Below are positions 10,766 to 23,572 of a stretch of 64,000 bases of DNA, piece after piece. The notes beneath the pieces were generated by a model, which was not told where the DNA came from, made no database searches, and was given only the letters and a program-made list of their open reading frames with translations. Origin of the DNA: Stenopsyche tienmushanensis (lineage: Eukaryota > Arthropoda > Insecta > Trichoptera > Stenopsychidae); assembly GCA_008973525.1 (NCBI GenBank), contig WACJ01000055.1, forward strand, positions 1,116,001-1,180,000. Direction: 5' to 3'. A program made the position numbers and the translations under genes. Each line of letters opens with the position of its first letter. The stretch's first letter is position 1.

Positions 10766-13386
10766 ACTACTAGTAGTAATAATTATTATATATAAATGTT
10801 ATAACTAGTATAACTAGAACTAATTATATCGCATTATAATTCTAATCAGAAAAAAAATTGCGCCATCCCCACTTAAAGTGTGTTAAAATTGACATCGAGT
10901 TCGGTTATAACGAGCATCAAAGTCCAACAAAAGCTATTCAAGCTAGCTTTTATAAACAAAATTCATTATGACCGATATACATTCAATGTTATTTTTTATT
11001 TTGGCACAAATACGCCAATAAATACGTTGAGCATGTTCAAAAACAAGTAAGCAAGAAAATAAAAAACATATCTTTCTAGCAAATTATTTTCATAAAGCCT
11101 CAAAAATATTTAGATTTTATTCAGTACACCATGGGATAATAATGTTATAATATAACGTATAAATTGCGTTGAAAATTTATTTATTTATATTCATTGCTAT
11201 TGTTCGCTATAACCGTTATTTCAACATAATAATTATTTTAAATACTAATATTGGATCTAGATGATGATGTTTGATTGTATTGAAATTTTAAAGATATTAT
11301 CATCCCTTTAAATCCAGTCGCTCATATGTGACTCTTTGCGACTTTATTAATCATTTCAGTATTTATAGAATCAAGAAATTAAAATACGAAGGTAAACCTG
11401 GATCAAGATATTCAATCGAAAATATTAATAGTTCTGATTTCTTGATTTTTCCCCCACTATATTTTTAGGGTCGTATATGGCTGGTCTTATCTTCCTCAGC
11501 CTAATGATATATTTCAGGACGGGTGTTTAGTTATTTCATATTGTTGGATTTGCCGGCAACCCCTTTGTTTTATTTCGAACCCCGCATGCCCTAAATGAGA
11601 ATGACCGAACGCTTATTATACGGAGCCTCCTTTTAAACACGAAAAAGGATCTGAACACCGTTGAATTCAATTCAGATTATATCACCTGAGAAATGCATTC
11701 ACAGTCACACTTTTGAATAATTGGCACTCTGCAATTATCCGACAGCCGGAGGATGTGGTTCACATGCGATGCAATCGAGGACATGCAAATCTGCGCCCTT
11801 TAAAAAATCCGCTCGATAAATTCTGCGATCAACGGATCGTCCTGCAATAAAACTCGCAATGTAACATTTCGTAGATTTTCTTAATATCCGCAATCAACAT
11901 TTTTAAAGAGCATAAAATTAAACATTTATTATGGAGAGCTTCGGAGCCTTTTTCGATGCATGGTGGTCATGGCTAATGGACACCACTTTTATTACCAGTA
12001 GTAAAACGCTTACTTTATAATTGCAACCGAATGCCTTCGCTTTTAGCGATTCTTTGAAGTTTCGATTTTGTAACATCTTTTCTTGAATTAATCGACAATA
12101 AAATTTAAAATTTCGGTTCGTTAAATATTGTGAGTGAAATAAATATGACATTTTAGTAGACTGGGCTTTAATTACTGCCAAATTATCGCTTGATACTCGA
12201 AGAGTATTCGTTAATGAACTTTTAAGGCAATTGTTGTCAATTTGGAATGAAAATCATCGTGAAACTTTTAAAAGTTTTTTCGTTAATCTATAAGCAAAAA
12301 TTACACAATGTAACATCATGTTGACGAATTCTTCGATACAATATTATTTCAATACGACGACGTTTCCCCGACTTATGAGCGAATTTTCTTTTCAATTCTT
12401 CCTTGTCCCAACTGTTCCTCTAGTGTGGTCCTGGTAAACATCAGCTGTCAGTTGTTGATTAATTAATATATATTTATTCATATCAACCGTCTAATTTGTC
12501 AGTTTTTAATAGAGCACGTATAGCCTTTTGGCATGATGATTCGCCGATTAAGCTCCAAATGTAAATTGAATCTTTTTTAGCCGTCTTTTTTCCCCACCTG
12601 AAGTTCCTGGGGCCTATTTGCGTTGGCGTAAAAAACGGATATATAGATGAAGAAGTGTGAACTTAAAAAGTGAAAAAAAGTGCGCAAAAACAAATTTAAG
12701 ATTCCATTTGTATTTTAAATTGCTTAACACGTTTTGCGCTCTGAATGCATTCCGAGGAACTGATTCGGCTTTTTTTTCCTGTTTCTTGTTTCTGTAGCCG
12801 GTTGTGCTGTTGGTTGCGCTCTGCTTTTTTCTGTTATTTCTTGAACGGATTTCATTCTCCAGATCAGAAGCAGACGGTTCGCTCTTTTGTTTTAGCTCTT
12901 TGCACCGCTGAATTAAATTATTTATGCCCTTGTTAAAAGATTGCTTTCCCTATTGGGTGTGTGCTTTTTTATTTTTTTTTATCCCTGCCTTTTGTATTAT
13001 TGCCATCTTCCTCTTACGCCCCTCATGGTTATTAAAAAAATAGCATATGTGTATCAGCCTAGAAATGATGACATAAAACTATAAAATGATTGGAATAAAC
13101 GAATGAAAAAATATCCTTAAAACTATTTTCTTTAAATAGCCAAACTTTATGACTACAATTTATCCCAAGACACAATGAAATGCTTGAAAATAAAGCAATC
13201 TAAACGACGACGCTTTCATTCACTCGATGTGTCACCAGTCTAAAAATGGATGCATTACAGTTGTAGAAATAAAGTATGTATTAAAAGAATGTGTCCTAAT
13301 GGAAGACAAATTTATTCAACATTCTTCCTTATTTAATTATCAAAAGCAATTTATAAAAAAATTAATTCTTATCATAATACAAACAC
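10766..13386. other. Non-coding stretch, no gene seen
   Basis: The right-hand direct repeat (CTACTACTAGTAGT, 10764-10777) starts this stretch. The remainder holds only short frames of AT-rich composition, and no repeat or gene was recognised. Confidence 0.45.
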
Positions 13387-13520
13387 GTACAGTCCACTGC
13401 AGAATTAGCGTGACTTCAATGTCCATTCATGAGGAATAATCACATCTATTTCATCTGTATCGTACATTCACCTCCCCATGCGTTCAATATTGAAGATAGT
13501 ATGATCTCGGAGTCATATTT
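13387..13520 (-). repeat. Diverged copy of the RTE-like 3' region
   Basis: CAGTCCACTGCAGAATTAG, then ATCTATTTCATCTGTATC and ACATTCACCTCC, align with 7356-7490 in the same orientation. The CAT tail is absent. Downstream at 13568-13592 the words GCTGGAAAGAGCTTTCTGGA also match the body of the first copy near 7649-7666. This is an old, degraded copy. Confidence 0.6.
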
Positions 13521-13521
13521 T

Positions 13522-13556
13522 TTAACCCTTTGAGTCACCTGATATCGAAATGCGTA
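13522..13556. mobile_element. Single piggyBac-like terminus
   Basis: TTAA at 13522-13525 is followed by CCCTTTGAGTCACCTG and an imperfect hairpin ATATCGAAATGCGTAT. This is the same layout (TTAA, 16-bp tip, hairpin) as the complete copies elsewhere in the window. No opposite end was found, so it is probably a relic. Confidence 0.35.
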
Positions 13557-13867
13557 TTTATTTTGCTGGAAAGAGCTTTCTGGAATATAGTTCTGTCCAT
13601 CCATTACTTACACGTTGAGTACACTAGAAGCGTTTTATACCGAGTTCAGCTTCCTACAGTCAGAGAAGGAAGCTAAAAATTTAGTGGACCATTCCTGTAT
13701 ACAATGACACTTCAAACTATTATGTTGCTTCTGCTATCCGGACATAAATGGGCAAAAAATCATCCTGCAATTTCATGATGAATTTACAATGAGGATATTT
13801 ACAAAAATTGTTGTTTGTTCTTGTTGAAGTATTTTCGTGGTTGTGGCCATGCTCAAGCAGAATTGTA

Positions 13868-13915
13868 TTGACACATTCTCGTCGGGTTATGCATATGTGC
13901 ATCTTTCGGGTACTA
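13868..13915. mobile_element. Terminus of the CACATTCTCGTCGGG element family
   Basis: CACATTCTCGTCGGGTT at 13872 matches the left end of the complete element at 35486-35656. The flanking TTAA has become TTGA. A hairpin ATGCATATGTGCAT at 13889-13902 follows the terminus, and the next bases (ATCTTTCGGG) match the right end of the complete copy read inwards. The opposite end was not found. Confidence 0.45.
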
Positions 13916-13965
13916 TTTCGGATACTTGTTGCATACATCTCAAAGTATAATACATTATAAATCAA

Positions 13966-16900
13966 TCAAGGTTAGCTTAACGATTTTTGCCACAATTTTC
14001 TCATATCAGTGTCAAATATTATCGCTGATTTGTACGTCGCTTCTAGTTGTCCATAAAATAAAAAAGGATACAGAAATACGCCCGAAGGTTTACAAGCAGA
14101 TTGCTTTGTATTCTTATTTTAATGCACGTCGTAAAACATTACAACAATCTTGTAGGACGTAAATACACTAAAATGCACGTAACTGCCCCGAATCGTATTT
14201 ATAATTATCCTGGAAAGCGCCATTACGAAATCCGCTCTTATCTCCGGCATTACGGGGCATAATAAAAACCCATTTTATAAGAGCATGTAATTTGGTCTTT
14301 CAGCCCTAAAATCTATTCGTAGCTAACAGGTAAACACACGCTCCGGTAATATTCAATTATCCACATTTTGGAACTAGTTTTATATCACAGGCTCGTGAGA
14401 ATCCCTCGCCGCCAGGGCGCAATCCGACTTGGATCTCTCAACCTTAAAATTATTTACATTCCAGTTTGCCATTAGCATGAGGCCTTTGTTTTCGTAGAGA
14501 TTAAGTTAATGAACGCGGAGGTGTTATAATTAATGGAAGGTTTAAAACGTCGTTCGTATTGCCGGAATCCGGTTGTTGCTCCGCCATCATATTGAATGAT
14601 GCTCTATTAATCATCTTAATTCCGACGGTAACCACTCAAAACGAAACATACAAATAATTGTTCTTGCACATTTACATAAGTGCCCATTAAACGATGAAGA
14701 GGTACAACAATTTACTGGGTCGTTAAAAAACAACAATGTGTACAAAGACCCGAAGAAATTCTACAAACCCTGCTTTGAGCATCATTTAAATGCATATTAA
14801 ATACGGAAACTCACTGAATTATGCATTATTAAGCAATGCTAAATACGGTGAATTCATTTTAAATTATTTTCTAGAAGGCTTCTGTTATTATGCAGACCAA
14901 CAATATTGCAATTATTTCAAAGCGTAATACAATATAAGAGAAATTTACCAAAACGTCATCGAAACGCCACCCAAGCAAAGTATCACGGATATATCTAATA
15001 TAAAAAATAATCTATGGTTTATTTGGTGATTTACCGATTGGATACGCAAGCTAATATATTAAGTTCAACTCAGTTTAAATCTTGATGATGTGTGATTAAC
15101 GACTGCTCTTAAAAAAAATCAAGTACGTTATGAAAATTTGTTCTTCGAAGGAACTTTTTATGATGTATTAACGTATATTATGAAAAGTCGTGTAATTCAA
15201 TCAAATATAAATAAAATGCTGACAAAAATGTATGTGACCATACGGTTACACTCGTTTTTAGTGTGTGCACCTAGAGCAACCCAATTTTGGCACTCAATAT
15301 AAGAACATAAAAAAATATTTAAACGTATAACGATTCTTTTTCGTAATTCATAGAATCATATTTTATCAGAAATTTAGGCAAAAATTAAAAAGTGAATTTT
15401 TCATCTATAACAATATTTTACAGGGGGGGGGGGTTTCTTGGATTTAGCAGATAAATTCGAAATTCAACATTTTTAGGCTCAAATTTATAGATGTGTTTGA
15501 CGAACATAACGTTAAGTCAGAGACAACGATCATATACAATTGTGAAGAATCATAAGCGTGACCATATGGACACACAAAAATTTCGGATTCAATTGCTCAA
15601 ACAGGCGTTTTAAAAATAATATTATGAAGTTATAAATGACTGCCATTTTTTTTAACAAATATGTATATCGATATTCATCAGATATTTTAACAAGCATTGT
15701 GTGACCCTCTAATAATTATGCTTATCGCAACCCTATGATCACGCTCATAATTCCATTATCTGTTATAAATTATGCTGCATGTTATTACATATTTTTTAAT
15801 GCAAGAATACTTGGATTAGATTGACGTGAATCTGCTATCATAGTAAATTTAATCTTCATCAGCGAAGATAACTTTGGATCTATGACTTAGCTAATGACTA
15901 TGCAAAAGTATATTTACGCTTTACTCCTACCAATAAAAAACTTTCATGGAAACAATAAAAAGGAAAATGGACTCGGTTCAAAGAAAACACATTTTACAAC
16001 CAGTTTCTATTGCACGAACGTAGTCTATAAAACAAATTTCCTCTGATTGCGGTCATCCATTTTCCGACGCATGTAAAATTGCTTTTACGCAAATTGGTCT
16101 AAGACATTCCATTGCCAATTTGCATGTGAAGCATTGAAAGGTAGACTATATAGAATGAATACTTAAATTAATTGAAAAAGCTAATAATATACACAACACA
16201 GAAACGCCCGCTAAATATAATATTATAGTCATTGCTCCCCTAAAATTTTTAAAATGCATTTTAGATGTCATTCAAGTGCTTGTCTTTTCCCTTTAATCTA
16301 AACGCATTATTTTTATTGCCCCTGTCGATTCGATTGAATTAACTTGTGGTGAAATATAAAACGTTTACCGATATAATATGGGGGTAACACGATAGTTCTT
16401 TTAATATTCGATTGGGGGAGCATTCTATTAAAATGCAAGCACAAAAATATCCTAAGCCAACTAAATGCATACTAAAATACACCTGGTCAGGTAAATGTAT
16501 ACGTGAAACAACAAAACCTTACAAGCGCAATTAAAAGAGCAATATAGGTCTTCTTGTATTGCCAACGTATACGAATTTCAGACAAACCGTAAAAACCGCT
16601 GAACAATGAACTATATCATGCTAAAATATGCCTTTTTACTTCACAATCCCGATATTATCAATATATTATGCATGATCCATTTCAATTTTATGCGTCCTTA
16701 TTACAAAGAAAACTATTTTTTTCCATAATATTTGCTCGCTCGGATTAGCTTTTATTTGCTCAGAATCTTTTCATATGAGAATGGAGCATGTGATAAAGTA
16801 TATTTTATCGAATTTGGGAATGAATTTCGGTCAAAATCCCTTAAGCATACAAACCTTTTTGAGGATCCTCGTTTTGATAATGTCCTCCGAGACCATGGAC

Positions 16901-17934
16901 TTAACGACAGAATCATAACTGGATGGTAAGTGTATGGGAAGAAACATGATGTGATTAAAAATAAATCGAGGATTGATTTTCTATAGAATGGGATGTGGTA
17001 TCACCCTCTGGGGGAAAAGTGGCATAACTCACAAATTATTGGTACGATTTGATTTACCAAGAGATATCTTTTTTTTAAATTCAAATCATGCTTCAACTCT
17101 CCAAGTATATATATTCTATATCAATGCAATACATCTATGACGATTTATAGCTAGAATTTGTAATGTAGTTTCATAAATAAGCGATAAATGCGATGAGCTT
17201 TCATTAATTCTTTCGTAATTAAACGCATGATCTTTTAAACGTAAAAAAATACAAATGCATTCCTGACTTGCAGCCATTTCATTTTTAATCTGCAAGCAAC
17301 CTTGCTGAATGCCGAAACCGGAAGATTTTTGCATTTTTCCACCATATCATCAGTAAACAATAGTTCTACTGTTCTATAATTATTACACATTTTTTGCATT
17401 AATATCTCTCTCATTTATGGCTAAATATCCTTGACTATCTTCTCAGAATTTGCTTAATGTCTAATTTAGTTAATTTACTATCATTAACATTTTTTCTTAT
17501 TAGCAATTGTTCAAATATATTACATGACTAATTACAACATTGATCGTGTTAATCTCATGTATTTATAATGCTTAATATTTTCTTCACGCTCATGCAATTT
17601 CTCAACCATTAAAAAGATATATAGTTATTAATTTTACTAAAATACTTATTCATTTCATTAGTTTTGCTAAAACCTTTGTTTCAACAAAATATGAGTGTGT
17701 CCATAGTACCAGCATTTGGTTGATATTATTTTAATAAACGTATAAAACTCTATTACCCGTATGTCACCTATTTGTCGTCTGTATTTCTGTGGAAGATGCC
17801 TTAAAATATGATTTTAAAAAATTGCAAACGAAACGAGATATTCTTTACTTTGAGCCCTAAATTACGACTGTTATTAAATATCTATCTAAATTATTTTCAC
17901 AGGATAATTTATTAATGTAATTTTAAATACATTT
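13966..17934. other. Non-coding stretch, no gene seen
   Basis: There are only short frames. An 11-base G run lies at about 15423-15433. Words resembling GTGACCATA occur near 15235 and 15559 and may mark an old transposon, but no clean inverted repeat could be defined. The small frame at 16732-16929 stops just before a GTAAGT but has no recognisable product. Confidence 0.4.
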
Positions 17935-18619
17935 GGGCCTCGTATAGCACGGTTATATGGTTCCGCAAAAACGTCGTGTAATAAAAATCCGAGTTAAAAA
18001 AAGGTTTGAAGTTTAAACAGTATTAGGGGTTGCGTTACTAAAAAATATCGAAAATAGTATTTACTTAATATAGCATTCATTCATCATCACTATCGTTTAT
18101 AATTCTACATGTTTTATTATTTTTCAAGAACTGTTGTGGGTTTCCATCATCAGAGAAATCTGGAGTATTTCTGGTTTTAGCCTTCAAAAATTCGGTAATA
18201 GCGTATAAATCTTGTTTCATTATACATGTTATCCATATTATGTTCCAAAATCTATTGTAATTCTCTCTTAAATTTTAAATTTCTTTCCATTGTAGGATTA
18301 CAAAAAAAAATGATAGCTATGTCTTCATTAATTATTTGAAGTCTTAAATTTTCATTTTGATCGATGTATCCTAATATTTTTTCAAATGTTCGACAAATAT
18401 AATATGCTTCAAATATTGAAATTATACATTTTGTCTGAGGATTGGATTATAGGCGTAGTGTTTGGCGGTTAAAATAATATTTCAGCATTGGAATGTTTTA
18501 AATCTAGCGAATATCCTGGTGCATTGTTCAATATCAATAATACTTTAAAATTATGTGTATATTTTCCCCCAAACCTTGATATACAAACGTATCGTATAAA
18601 TCCGTGTTATACGAGGCCC
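17935..18619 (-). mobile_element. pogo/Tigger-type DNA transposon, degenerate
   Basis: The left end GGGCCTCGTATAGCACGG (17935) and the right end, read inwards from 18619, GGGCCTCGTATAACACGG, are inverted repeats with one mismatch over 18 bp. Between them, on the minus strand, remnants of a DDE transposase of the Tigger/CENP-B type are readable. The 685-bp length is far below a complete element of this type, so most of the transposase is deleted. A clean TA duplication was not evident. Confidence 0.75.
18074..18560 (-). pseudogene. Tigger-like transposase pseudogene
   Basis: On the minus strand, around 18540-18460, the translation reads LLILNNAPGY, then after about 20 residues PPNTTPIIQSSDK. 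This matches the order found in Tigger/jerky-type DDE domains (an Asn/Asp before APG, then a PPNTT..IQP block). Downstream, 18215-18074 encodes an acidic C-terminus ending in DSDDE followed by a stop. Stops and frame changes interrupt the region. The usual Asp of the DNAPGH-type block reads Asn here, so activity would be doubtful even without the breaks. Family assignment rests on these blocks alone. Confidence 0.65.
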
Positions 18620-20342
18620 GAGTTTATAAATACATTTTCGGTTGTGTAGTTTTTAAATTACTGCGGTCCCTTCAATGGGATCATTGTCGACCACTTTGAT
18701 GTATATTTCATATCGAATGAATGTTTTTTAAATGTGGTCACTAACCACACCTCCTGTGGATTTGACCCAGAATGTTTGAGTTACTAGTCCAACCGCTTGA
18801 TGACAGAACTACCTTCATGTAAAAATAATTGGATTTTCATTCAAAAAATTGAATTGAAAGCTAGATGTAGTATGTCATACATTTTTTTATGAATAGGATT
18901 ATTTAACTTCTTGCCGCAGCTCTTTTGCTATAAGAATTTTATTCATATGAACTGTTTCTCTTGCAGCTCGAAAACATGAGGCGAAATACTTTATGCTGTA
19001 AGTCGTTTCGACGCTGTGCGAAGCATTAGTAAATAAATCCACTCCCTTTTGTTTTCCTTGCTGCTTTAATTAAAAGAACAATAGCAATGTTGCATTATGA
19101 ATCAGAGGTCGGATTTGGTCACAAAGGGTCCCGCTCTCTCCCTGTTGCTGAAATGCAGTTGGATGTAACGATGTTGCATTCGTAAATTTTCACACAAACG
19201 GGATGCCTCGAGTGCATCAGGGTATCAATTGCAGTGGGCGTCCTCCGCATTAAACCGCCGGTAATAAATCCCGATTGCTAATTTGGTCTGCGTCGGTCGC
19301 TAACTTTGATCGCCTACAATTATTACAGCCTTCGACCCTGCTGGCTGCTTTATTTACGATACAAATTGGCTTGTTTCGAGGTTTCGACCGAGCTAATTTT
19401 TCAACTGGATAATTAGAAACCATTTCGCATATCAAGCTGGAAAGTATGCTCTTGACTATAATCGCTCAATATGTTCGGACGAAATGGGAACGACGCCTGG
19501 ATAATAAATCTTCCGCTTTTTCTTTTTCTCATCATCGCACATTCGAGGATTTAAATCCTTATTAATGAACACACCAACTTGAAAAGAAGGTCTGGATCTG
19601 TCAATTCAGTTTAGCATTTATACAAATACTTTTTTTTTGCATTTCGTAACAAGGGACTACTTTACATAAATACATAATAACTACACGAGGAGCTCGCCGA
19701 TTACGAAGAAGAAGTAATTTTGAAATCGAACTACATTTACATTTAATGTTTTAAACCAATATCAAGACAAAAATTGGTCAACTTTTTTCAACATTTCCCT
19801 AATTAAAAAATACGTAAATTTTGCACTACAATTTTATACAAACATTTTTAAACATTCAATTTGGATTTTAATAATTTTAATAAGCGAAATCACACCAGTG
19901 AGACGTAGTGACATTTGTGACTTATTGGTTTTGATCAATAATTGACATGACTGTAGCATTAAATTTGGCTGATTTGTATCAGTGTTAAGATTTCCTGAGA
20001 ATCATCTCCAACAATATATTAAACTTATTTCATATAAATATCAAATTTGTAAAATTATGATATATCTCACCCATAGATATATTTAAAATAACGTAACGTA
20101 TTAAAACCTTATACAAGACAATAGGAAATTGGCACATCATAAATTTCAATCTATAAAAAAATCTTCTATGAAAATAACTTATGTTCGAAATACAAATATG
20201 GCACAATATAAATAAACAAACGACATGATACGCCAGATCAAGTGTTACAATTTTACTCATACATGTTTTCGCTTTTTAGCGATTTTAACTTCAGCTTATT
20301 AACTAATAATAAGAAAAATTGCAACAAATATTTTTTAAAATT
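18620..20342. other. Non-coding stretch, no gene seen
   Basis: Short AT-rich frames only. The segment 19000-19560 is somewhat less AT-rich and could be conserved non-coding DNA, but nothing specific can be assigned. Confidence 0.4.
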
Positions 20343-20570
20343 CGGTAGACTCTCGATCATCCGGGCTAATACTGGAGTGGAAAGTATGCGAATAACTGGA
20401 AAACATGGATAATCCAAATCTTTACATTTCTACTTGATTTCGAATATAATATCATATTTGCAATACACATATTTTTAACATGATTTTAAAAAATAATAAT
20501 TGATATTATTTTTCAGGCACGGATAATCCGCAAACGGGATAATACGCACCGGATAATCGAGAGTATACTG
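20343..20570. mobile_element. pogo-like MITE
   Basis: Left end CGGTAGACTCTCGATCATCC and right end, read inwards, CAGTATACTCTCGATTATCC are imperfect inverted repeats. The ACTCTCGATTATCCGG type of tip is characteristic of pogo/Tigger elements. The 228-bp unit has no coding capacity. The interior carries further GGATAAT words in both orientations. The flanking dinucleotide is TT rather than the expected TA. Confidence 0.6.
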
Positions 20571-21984
20571 TTTATTTATATAATATAAAGGCTTTTTTAA
20601 AAAAATGTCTGAAGAGATCATATTCAGGGAAAAGCGTACACCTTCTCAGGTCATGAATTGCTCCAAGCTTCGCAATCGCAATTCGTAAAAATGATCGAGT
20701 CTCTTTTTGACATCATCTTTGATTTGGAAGCGACCGTTTTTTGACATTTTTCATAATCTGGGTGACCCAAAGCGACACGTGGTACGAGGATCTACTCCAT
20801 ATAACACGGTCGCATAATAGGAGATTCAGATAAGAATTTAGTCATATGATGCTATCAATTGGCAATGGCGTTTTAAATATTGCAGATCTTATAAAGAGTA
20901 TTTATTTGTATTTTTTTCTCCCCATATAACATAGCAACTGTACGGTTAAACACGAATGCGTTCCCTAAGGGATCAGTATGCTCATTAAATCAGACGGAAT
21001 GTCTTTCATTATTACAGCCCTTTTTTCTCATTACATCCATGATCTCCTTAATAGAAGATTCTCATGGGAGGATACATTGGACATACATAGGTGGCCCTAA
21101 CTACTTTAATTAATCGTCGCAATATAAAATCGCAATCAGGGGAAAATATTGTATTTTTAATGTAATTGTTCATTATCAAAAAAGCTTCCTTCTGGCAGAA
21201 AATTAGCTTTAAGCTCTTTGTTTCAAATTTAAAGTCACAATAAAAATATCATTAAAATCATCAAAGCAAAACTTATAGCCCTGTGATTTTTAAAAACTGC
21301 TAATTAAGTTCACTGACATTGACGTATATGTGAAAAGTCTTTCTTTCAGAATTGGATGCGAATTTGAATCATTTTTTGCGATCTCTCAGTCGAGGAATAA
21401 ATTAATTTTCGCCAGCTATATTCGGACGCGTTATATTTATCGTATGCATTTTTATGTGCATATTTAAAGGGGCTTTGCGAGTGCTTTTTACATATCTATA
21501 ATTTCGTACAGAAGAAGTGATAAATATTTGCCACGCTGTCTGCTGCGAAAGTGCATTAGCGCAAGGACGAAACCGGTGGTTTTCGAGCCAATCTGCGTGT
21601 ATGCAATAACTATTTTCCTTGTGTGGTATGTTAATTAAATGATGGTTGTTTAACACCATTGACACTGGAGGTTTCGTAGTTAAACGTGCAGACTCCGCTT
21701 ACATATGTTTTCATCCGAACGGGTCTAGTTGGTATAAATCTGCCGTCGTATATTTCGGATTACTGGCTTCTGTTCTTATATGACCCGACGAAAGAAAATG
21801 AGGTTTTCCAACGGAGCAACTGCCAATTGACCTCGTTGATTTGGTAGATTTTGGCAAATGGCTTTCATTTATCTGCACAGCATGACCCATTCACTGGAGA
21901 CCCTATTTATAGATATAAGAGTGCTACTTGTAGTTCTCATGGCTCGGGAGAGAACAAATCTGGAAAAGTCACATTTATTTTCGA
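20571..21984. other. Non-coding stretch, no gene seen
   Basis: No gene or repeat recognised. Frames are short and of AT-rich composition. Confidence 0.4.
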
Positions 21985-22573
21985 CTAGCGAATACCCGGC
22001 ATGCGTTGCAATGCCACACTTAAAGATATAAAGTGTATGTATTTTAATTCAGTTTATTGGAATGAATTTAGATATTTTTAATTACACTATAAAACGGGTA
22101 TACGATCGCGCTTAGTAATTATTTAAAAGGTACATTAAGATTTCAAATATATATCATTCCGATACTTCGAGTCTCCTGACGGACTCGTGGATGCGGAATA
22201 GTTGCCGGCGCCTTGATGATGCTCCTTGTGAGTATCCTCCGGCCAGTGCTATATTGGGCTATGCATTGCCGTCGCTTTGTGGTAGATTGTTTGCACTTTC
22301 AGATTTTTTTGCTTGGTGTTTGATGCCTTAATTTTCGATAAAACTGGTAGCCAAGTTCTGGGTATGCTAGTGTCGTCGTCTCGTCCATTGAATGTGGAGT
22401 TTTTTCGTTTTTCGATTTCCATCACTCTCTCGCAATTCATTGCTATGGTTTTGTTACCATCAAAATTGATCATTCTTCATACCATATTTGTGTACTGCGG
22501 ATTTGTAATTCAATTCAAAGACTGCGTTCTGATGCACTGTCATCCTGTGGGTGATGTATCTATGGGTTTGTTC

Positions 22574-22918
22574 AATGTACGATATGATGCAGGCTGAGTA
22601 TTCGATCTCGTAAGCTCCATGAACTTCGTTTTTCACTTTGTTCTTTTTATTGAACAGAAGACTTCCTATATTTTCTCCCGTCCCAAAGATTCAGAAAAAT
22701 CCAGATAGAGGCAGATGCCTCAAACGCCTGAATCTTTGGGACGGGAGAAAATATAGGAAGTCTAATGTACGATATGATGCAGGCTGAGTATTCGATCTCG
22801 TAAGCTCCATGAACTTCGTTTTTCACTTTGTTCTTTTTATTGAACAGAAGACTTCCTATATTTTCTCCCGTCCCAAAGATTCAGAAAAATCCAGATAGAG
22901 GCAGATGCCTCAAACGCC
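22574..22918. repeat. Direct duplication with a 36-bp inverted insert
   Basis: The 155-bp segment 22574-22728 is repeated directly at 22764-22918, apparently without change. Between the two lies 22728-22763, an exact reverse complement of 22659-22694 (AGACTTCCTATATTTTCTCC and onwards), which is itself part of the duplicated unit. The order is unit, inverted internal piece, unit. Confidence 0.9.
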
Positions 22919-22939
22919 CTCTGTGATCTTCGTCGTCGT

Positions 22940-23390
22940 GTCTAAAAAGCGGCTTTATTTAGATGGCAGGAGAGGTGGTCTGCGTCGGTCGTCGGCCGCC
23001 ACCTCTTACTTTCTTCCTCTCGGTTAGGCAACGCCTGAGATGTCGCTGGGTCGTCCCGGATCACTGGACGTCTCAGTTCCTCACAGGACACGGGTAATTT
23101 AGGGCCTCGTTGGTTAGGTTTGGGCTTTCAACAACTTCGGAGTGTCCATGCGGAGATCCGTTCATGAACGCCGACCATGTTCTGTGGACATTTTCGGGAT
23201 GGCATCCGATCGCGAGACGTTTCTTCGTTGTGTCAGTGGTCCGAAATTCAATCCGGTTGGACATCCAAAATTTGTGGTCTCTCCCTCTAATTTTAGGACA
23301 TTTAGGGATTTTGTAAAAGTTTTGGGGGGAAACGCATCCCTGGGACTTTCTACGATCTCCAACGGGTCGTAGAGGCCCTTCGCAGTATTT
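22940..23390 (+). pseudogene. 3' fragment of a jockey/R1-type non-LTR retrotransposon ORF2
   Basis: In one frame from 22981 the translation gives RQRLRCRWVVPDHWTSQFLT, then GHG, a stop at about 23095, then FRASLVRFGLSTTSECPCGD and NADHVLWTFSGWHP. The block QFLTGHG..LxRFG..SxxCPCG..xxADHVLxxC is the conserved C-terminal region, ending in a zinc-knuckle-like motif, of ORF2 in jockey- and R1-related elements. Here the final Cys reads Phe. The frame continues to about 23316, and the element-like sequence ends in a T run at 23390. The upstream reverse transcriptase is absent, so this is a 5'-truncated or captured fragment lying inside Helitron H2. Confidence 0.7.
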
Positions 23391-23572
23391 TTTTTAATCA
23401 AATACTAAATTATTATCAATATTTTGTCCGAAAAGTCAATGCAACATAGGGTTAAATCATGCGTTAAATATTATACGCCACTGGCATAGACTGTAAAGTA
23501 AATATCGGACCGCATTTATTAAAACCGATTTTAAGAATTTTATCTTTCTAAAAAAATTATTTTGTAAAAAAA

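Noticed and set aside
16732..16929. Possible exon ending before GTAAGT at about 16927
   Set aside because: The upstream acceptor is weak and the 65-residue product is unrecognisable. A GTAAGT alone is too common to support an exon.
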